From the NCBI GenBank assembly GCA_030589715.1, contig JAUUVE010000067.1, positions 1-8,633 on the forward strand: DNA of 8,633 nt. The letters are read 5' to 3'. Source of the DNA: Desulfobacteraceae bacterium (lineage in GTDB: Bacteria > Desulfobacterota > DSM-4660 > Desulfatiglandales > Desulfatiglandaceae). Below are positions 7,304-8,633 of this stretch, one piece after another (the stretch's first letter is position 1; each line of letters starts with the position of its first letter). The notes below the pieces were generated by a model. It was not told the origin of the DNA and ran no database searches. It was given only the letters and a program-made list of their open reading frames with translations. The translations under genes and the position numbers were made by a program.

Positions 7304-7447
7304 AATTATGGAAAAACCGAACTTGTCCTCTCCGTTCTTCAGAACGATGGCGGCGAAAACAGCGCGTTCAGAAAATGCCCTCATTGCCAGATATCCGACA
7401 TCACTTGGCCAAGTGTCTGATGAGGATGTTGATTTGATAAATTGTTC

Positions 7448-7465
7448 AAATCTGTCGGAGTAGTA
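7448..7465 (-). repeat. Right terminal inverted repeat of the IS701-family element
   Basis: AAATCTGTCGGAGTAGTA on the plus strand, the exact reverse complement of 5943-5960. It is followed directly by CTAG. Confidence 0.85.
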
Positions 7466-7524
7466 CTAGGAGTCTGTTGGACTTGAAGAGATTGAATCGA
7501 GCCAAGGTTTTGAACAAATCCTTT

Positions 7525-7695
7525 TTACTGATCGGTTGAGTTTTCTTTGCTGCTCTTGCCCAGCTTTAATACATTGAGCTCATGAGCAATTGCCAGAATT
7601 AGGGCAAACAATGACTTTAACTCATCGAGGAATCGCCTACGAAAAGTGGCTTATGAAATCCGTCTCCGGGAAAACGCTGAATAAGGCCTTTGAGA
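7525..7695 (-). pseudogene. Remnant of an IS1182-type transposase
   Basis: On the minus strand, 7650 down to 7525 reads ATFRRRFLDELKSLF, then ALILAIAHELNVLKLGK, then a short tail and stop. This resembles the IS1182-family segment in which an FRKRFLxxLKELF-like helix leads to a VLKLGxxxxDGTK block; here the DGTK with its catalytic Asp is already lost. Just upstream in the same frame, past one stop codon, YSAFSRRRIS (to about 7695) may be what is left of an earlier SSRKI-like segment, which would imply an internal deletion. No inverted repeats were recognised. It sits between the IS701 element and other fragments and cannot encode a working protein. Family call is from motif memory only. Confidence 0.55.
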
Positions 7696-7856
7696 GAGTC
7701 ACTCCTGGTCCGGGGGGCCTAACATTGCTTTTCGGGATTATTTTTCTGGTTACGTCCCTTTGTGTGAGGGACTGTGGGGGAGGTTCCCGCGGTCTACTCG
7801 ACACTTTAATCTGAGGGTGCGGACGTATGCCACAACATAGTGACCTATTCAGCTGG
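7696..7856. other. Non-coding stretch between remnants
   Basis: No supportable gene. It contains a GC-rich patch around 7710-7720 and a small 6-bp stem (GTCCCT at 7754-7759 with AGGGAC at 7767-7772, 7-nt loop) without a T-run. It is most likely leftover mobile-element DNA. Confidence 0.4.
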
Positions 7857-7873
7857 GGTCAGTTTAATTGACC
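7857..7873. repeat. REP-like imperfect palindrome
   Basis: GGTCAGTTTAATTGACC is a 17-nt near-perfect palindrome preceded by GG, giving GGGGTCAG. GGGGTCAG-type palindromes are, as I recall, widespread dispersed repeats in deltaproteobacterial and other genomes, often linked to REP-associated (RAYT) transposases. It coincides with the point where the AAA-ATPase fragment loses homology, since the stop codon lies inside the palindrome. Only one copy is seen in this window. Confidence 0.45.
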
Positions 7874-7971
7874 ACACCGTTAAGATTCTCCTCCAGAAGG
7901 TACTTTTCCTTTTCTCTGTTGAAAAAATGCTCATCGGGTGCCATTTTGCAAATAAGATAAGGATTGGACAC
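7864..7971 (-). pseudogene. N-terminal stub of an AAA-type ATPase
   Basis: A 35-residue frame starting at GTG 7971, with a good Shine-Dalgarno site GGGAG (minus strand, 7983-7979) 7 nt upstream. It begins MSNPYLI, continues MAPDEHFFNREKEKYLLEEN, and stops at 7864 inside the palindrome. The pattern NPY...P..FF.RE.E...L...L is the usual opening of AAA/STAND-type ATPases just before the P-loop domain. No Walker A follows, so the gene is cut off here. A weak promoter-like pair lies upstream on the same strand (TTGAAA 8039-8034, CATAAA 8017-8012, 16-nt spacer). The real start signals suggest a genuine gene 5' end whose body was lost; homology over so few residues is weak. Confidence 0.4.
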
Positions 7972-8106
7972 GTTACATCTCCCGAAAGTTATACGAAAAC
8001 ACCGTATTTTGTTTATGAGTAAAAGAAATACTTTTTCAATATAAAATTTAGTTTGGGTCGATCCCTGAGCTTTGAAGATGAGCATCACCAGAGCCCACAC
8101 CAAAAG

Positions 8107-8633
8107 AACATTACGAATCGGCGCGAATGCTAAGATCTTACGGGCAATGGCATTGCTGGTTGGGGTGCTCTGCGTTGGGTGCACGCACCTCAAAAGGATT
8201 TCCACGAGTCTCCATGATCTCATCCCTTTTTACATCCTCTGCGCTTCTAAAGCCCACCCCCTTTTGTATTGTGATTTCCATCGAAATATGATGGCCTGTG
8301 TCCTGGAAAGTAAGCACCTTTTGTTCAGGATTGATGATCATATCGGCCTGGTCTTCATCAAAGAACTCCCCCAAAAGGAACTCCTTGTAATGACTGGACA
8401 CGGGGATATCCGTAAAGAACTCACAATCAATGGTGAGAGATCTCTCATCTTCGGGAAGCCGGAAAATACCCTTTTGCAGATTGCCTATGATCTCCCGAAC
8501 ATTCTCCACTACACCGGGAATGTAGCCGTATTTGTGGAGTAAAGGTACCAGAGGGGCTTTCCCTTTGCCACTCTCACTCTTGTATTCCATCCTGATGCGG
8601 GTGATTGCACATCCTGGCACCCTGGACAGCAAG
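8107..8633 (-). pseudogene. Diverged RNA polymerase alpha-subunit-like gene, 5' end outside the window, frameshifted 3' end
   Basis: The minus-strand frame from the window edge to the stop at 8138 (164 codons visible) resembles the N-terminal domain of RpoA. LLSRVPGCAITRIRMEY matches E. coli LLSSMPGCAVTEVEID; IPGVVENVREIIGNLQ matches the bacterial IPGVVEDVTEIILNLK; SLTIDC, ADMIINPEQKVLTF and ISMEITIQKGVGF match the following strands (E. coli ISMRIKVQRGRGY). Two extra segments are visible: about residues 19-36 (SESGKGKAPLVPLLHKYG) replacing the short loop before IPGVVE, and about 77-95 before DMIINP. Past KRDE the frame loses similarity. RpoA-like pieces continue in other frames: MPLPVRS (8156-8133) and LAFAPIRNV (8133-8107, compare the FSPVRRV motif), so at least two frameshifts have occurred. 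No ribosomal-protein gene follows, unlike the normal rpoA locus, so this is a second copy, now decayed. The first TTG shown is internal. Confidence 0.7.

Larger units (their letters stand above)
5943..7465 (+). mobile_element. IS701-family insertion sequence, 1523 bp
   Basis: The ends are an 18-bp perfect inverted repeat (TACTACTCCGACAGATTT) and the element holds one DDE transposase gene. Flanking tetranucleotides are CTAA (5939-5942) and CTAG (7466-7469). IS701 elements are known to duplicate 4 bp of YTAR type, and both flanks fit that pattern, but they are not identical, so this is not a clean single insertion. It truncates the HMGL gene on the left. Family assignment comes from the transposase motifs, the 4-bp YTAR flanks and the length; I could not compare it with a database. 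Confidence 0.85.

Noticed and set aside
5945..7384. A 479-codon open frame on the minus strand across almost the whole IS element
   Set aside because: It is exactly antisense to a transposase with intact DDE motifs, is rich in Ser, Pro, His and Leu with no recognisable domain, and its length is explained by the codon use of the sense gene.
7754..7772. Stem GTCCCT/AGGGAC as a terminator
   Set aside because: Only 6 bp, followed by GTGGGGG and not a T-run, and no gene ends just before it.
7590..7814. Small plus-strand frame of 74 codons
   Set aside because: It runs antisense over the IS1182-type remnant, has no ribosome binding site that convinces me, and resembles no family.
7840..8022. Plus-strand frame of 60 codons
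   Set aside because: It is antisense to the AAA-type stub and crosses an AT-rich spacer; no motifs or ribosome binding site.
8072..8542. Plus-strand frame of 156 codons
   Set aside because: It is the antisense shadow of the RNA polymerase alpha-like fragment, whose RpoA motifs fix the coding strand.
1..8633. CRISPR array, tRNA, rRNA, toxin-antitoxin pair, or intact new defence system
   Set aside because: No regularly spaced repeats, cloverleaf or rRNA sequence were noticed, and the only accessory-type genes on the right are broken remnants.

Overview
The window (mid-50s % GC by eye) looks like chromosomal DNA of an anaerobic Deltaproteobacteria/Desulfobacterota-type bacterium. This is inferred from a complete LivKHMGF-type importer next to an HMGL-like lyase of a kind I associate with that group, plus heavy insertion-sequence activity. 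No rRNA, tRNA or other taxonomic marker is present, so the assignment is tentative.

Left part (1-5289, all + strand). The window opens inside the C-terminus of a DUF1445/YcsI-family protein (D-glutamate cyclase-like 'putative hydro-lyase'). A near-consensus sigma70 promoter (299-327) and a long leader with a strong hairpin precede a five-gene HAAT-family (branched-chain amino acid type) ABC importer: periplasmic binding protein (461-1774), a GC-rich intercistronic hairpin (1795-1840), permease LivH (1872-2786), permease LivM (2774-3781, overlapping livH), ATPase LivG (3781-4539, TAATG overlap) and ATPase LivF (4570-5289). Together they would capture an amino acid or related carboxylate in the periplasm and import it at the cost of ATP. 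The exact substrate cannot be read from the sequence.

Middle part (5341-7465). Convergent to livF, on the minus strand, is the C-terminal part of an HMG-CoA-lyase-like (pfam HMGL) enzyme, cut off by a 1523-bp IS701-family element (5943-7465) with 18-bp perfect terminal inverted repeats. The flanks are CTAA on the left and CTAG on the right. The missing N-terminal part of the HMGL gene is not found beyond the right end, so the locus has been rearranged, not just interrupted. The transposase appears to lose its natural C-terminus by a frameshift; a plausible tail continues in the -1 frame, and an A7 run lies upstream.

Right part (7466-8633) is a gene graveyard with only remnants on the minus strand: a decayed IS1182-type transposase piece, a REP-like palindrome, the first ~30 residues of an AAA-type ATPase with its own ribosome binding site, and a diverged, frameshifted relative of the RNA polymerase alpha subunit that runs off the window edge. 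The alpha-like fragment carries two insertions relative to ordinary RpoA and is the most unusual item here. I see no convincing new intact defence or biosynthetic system.
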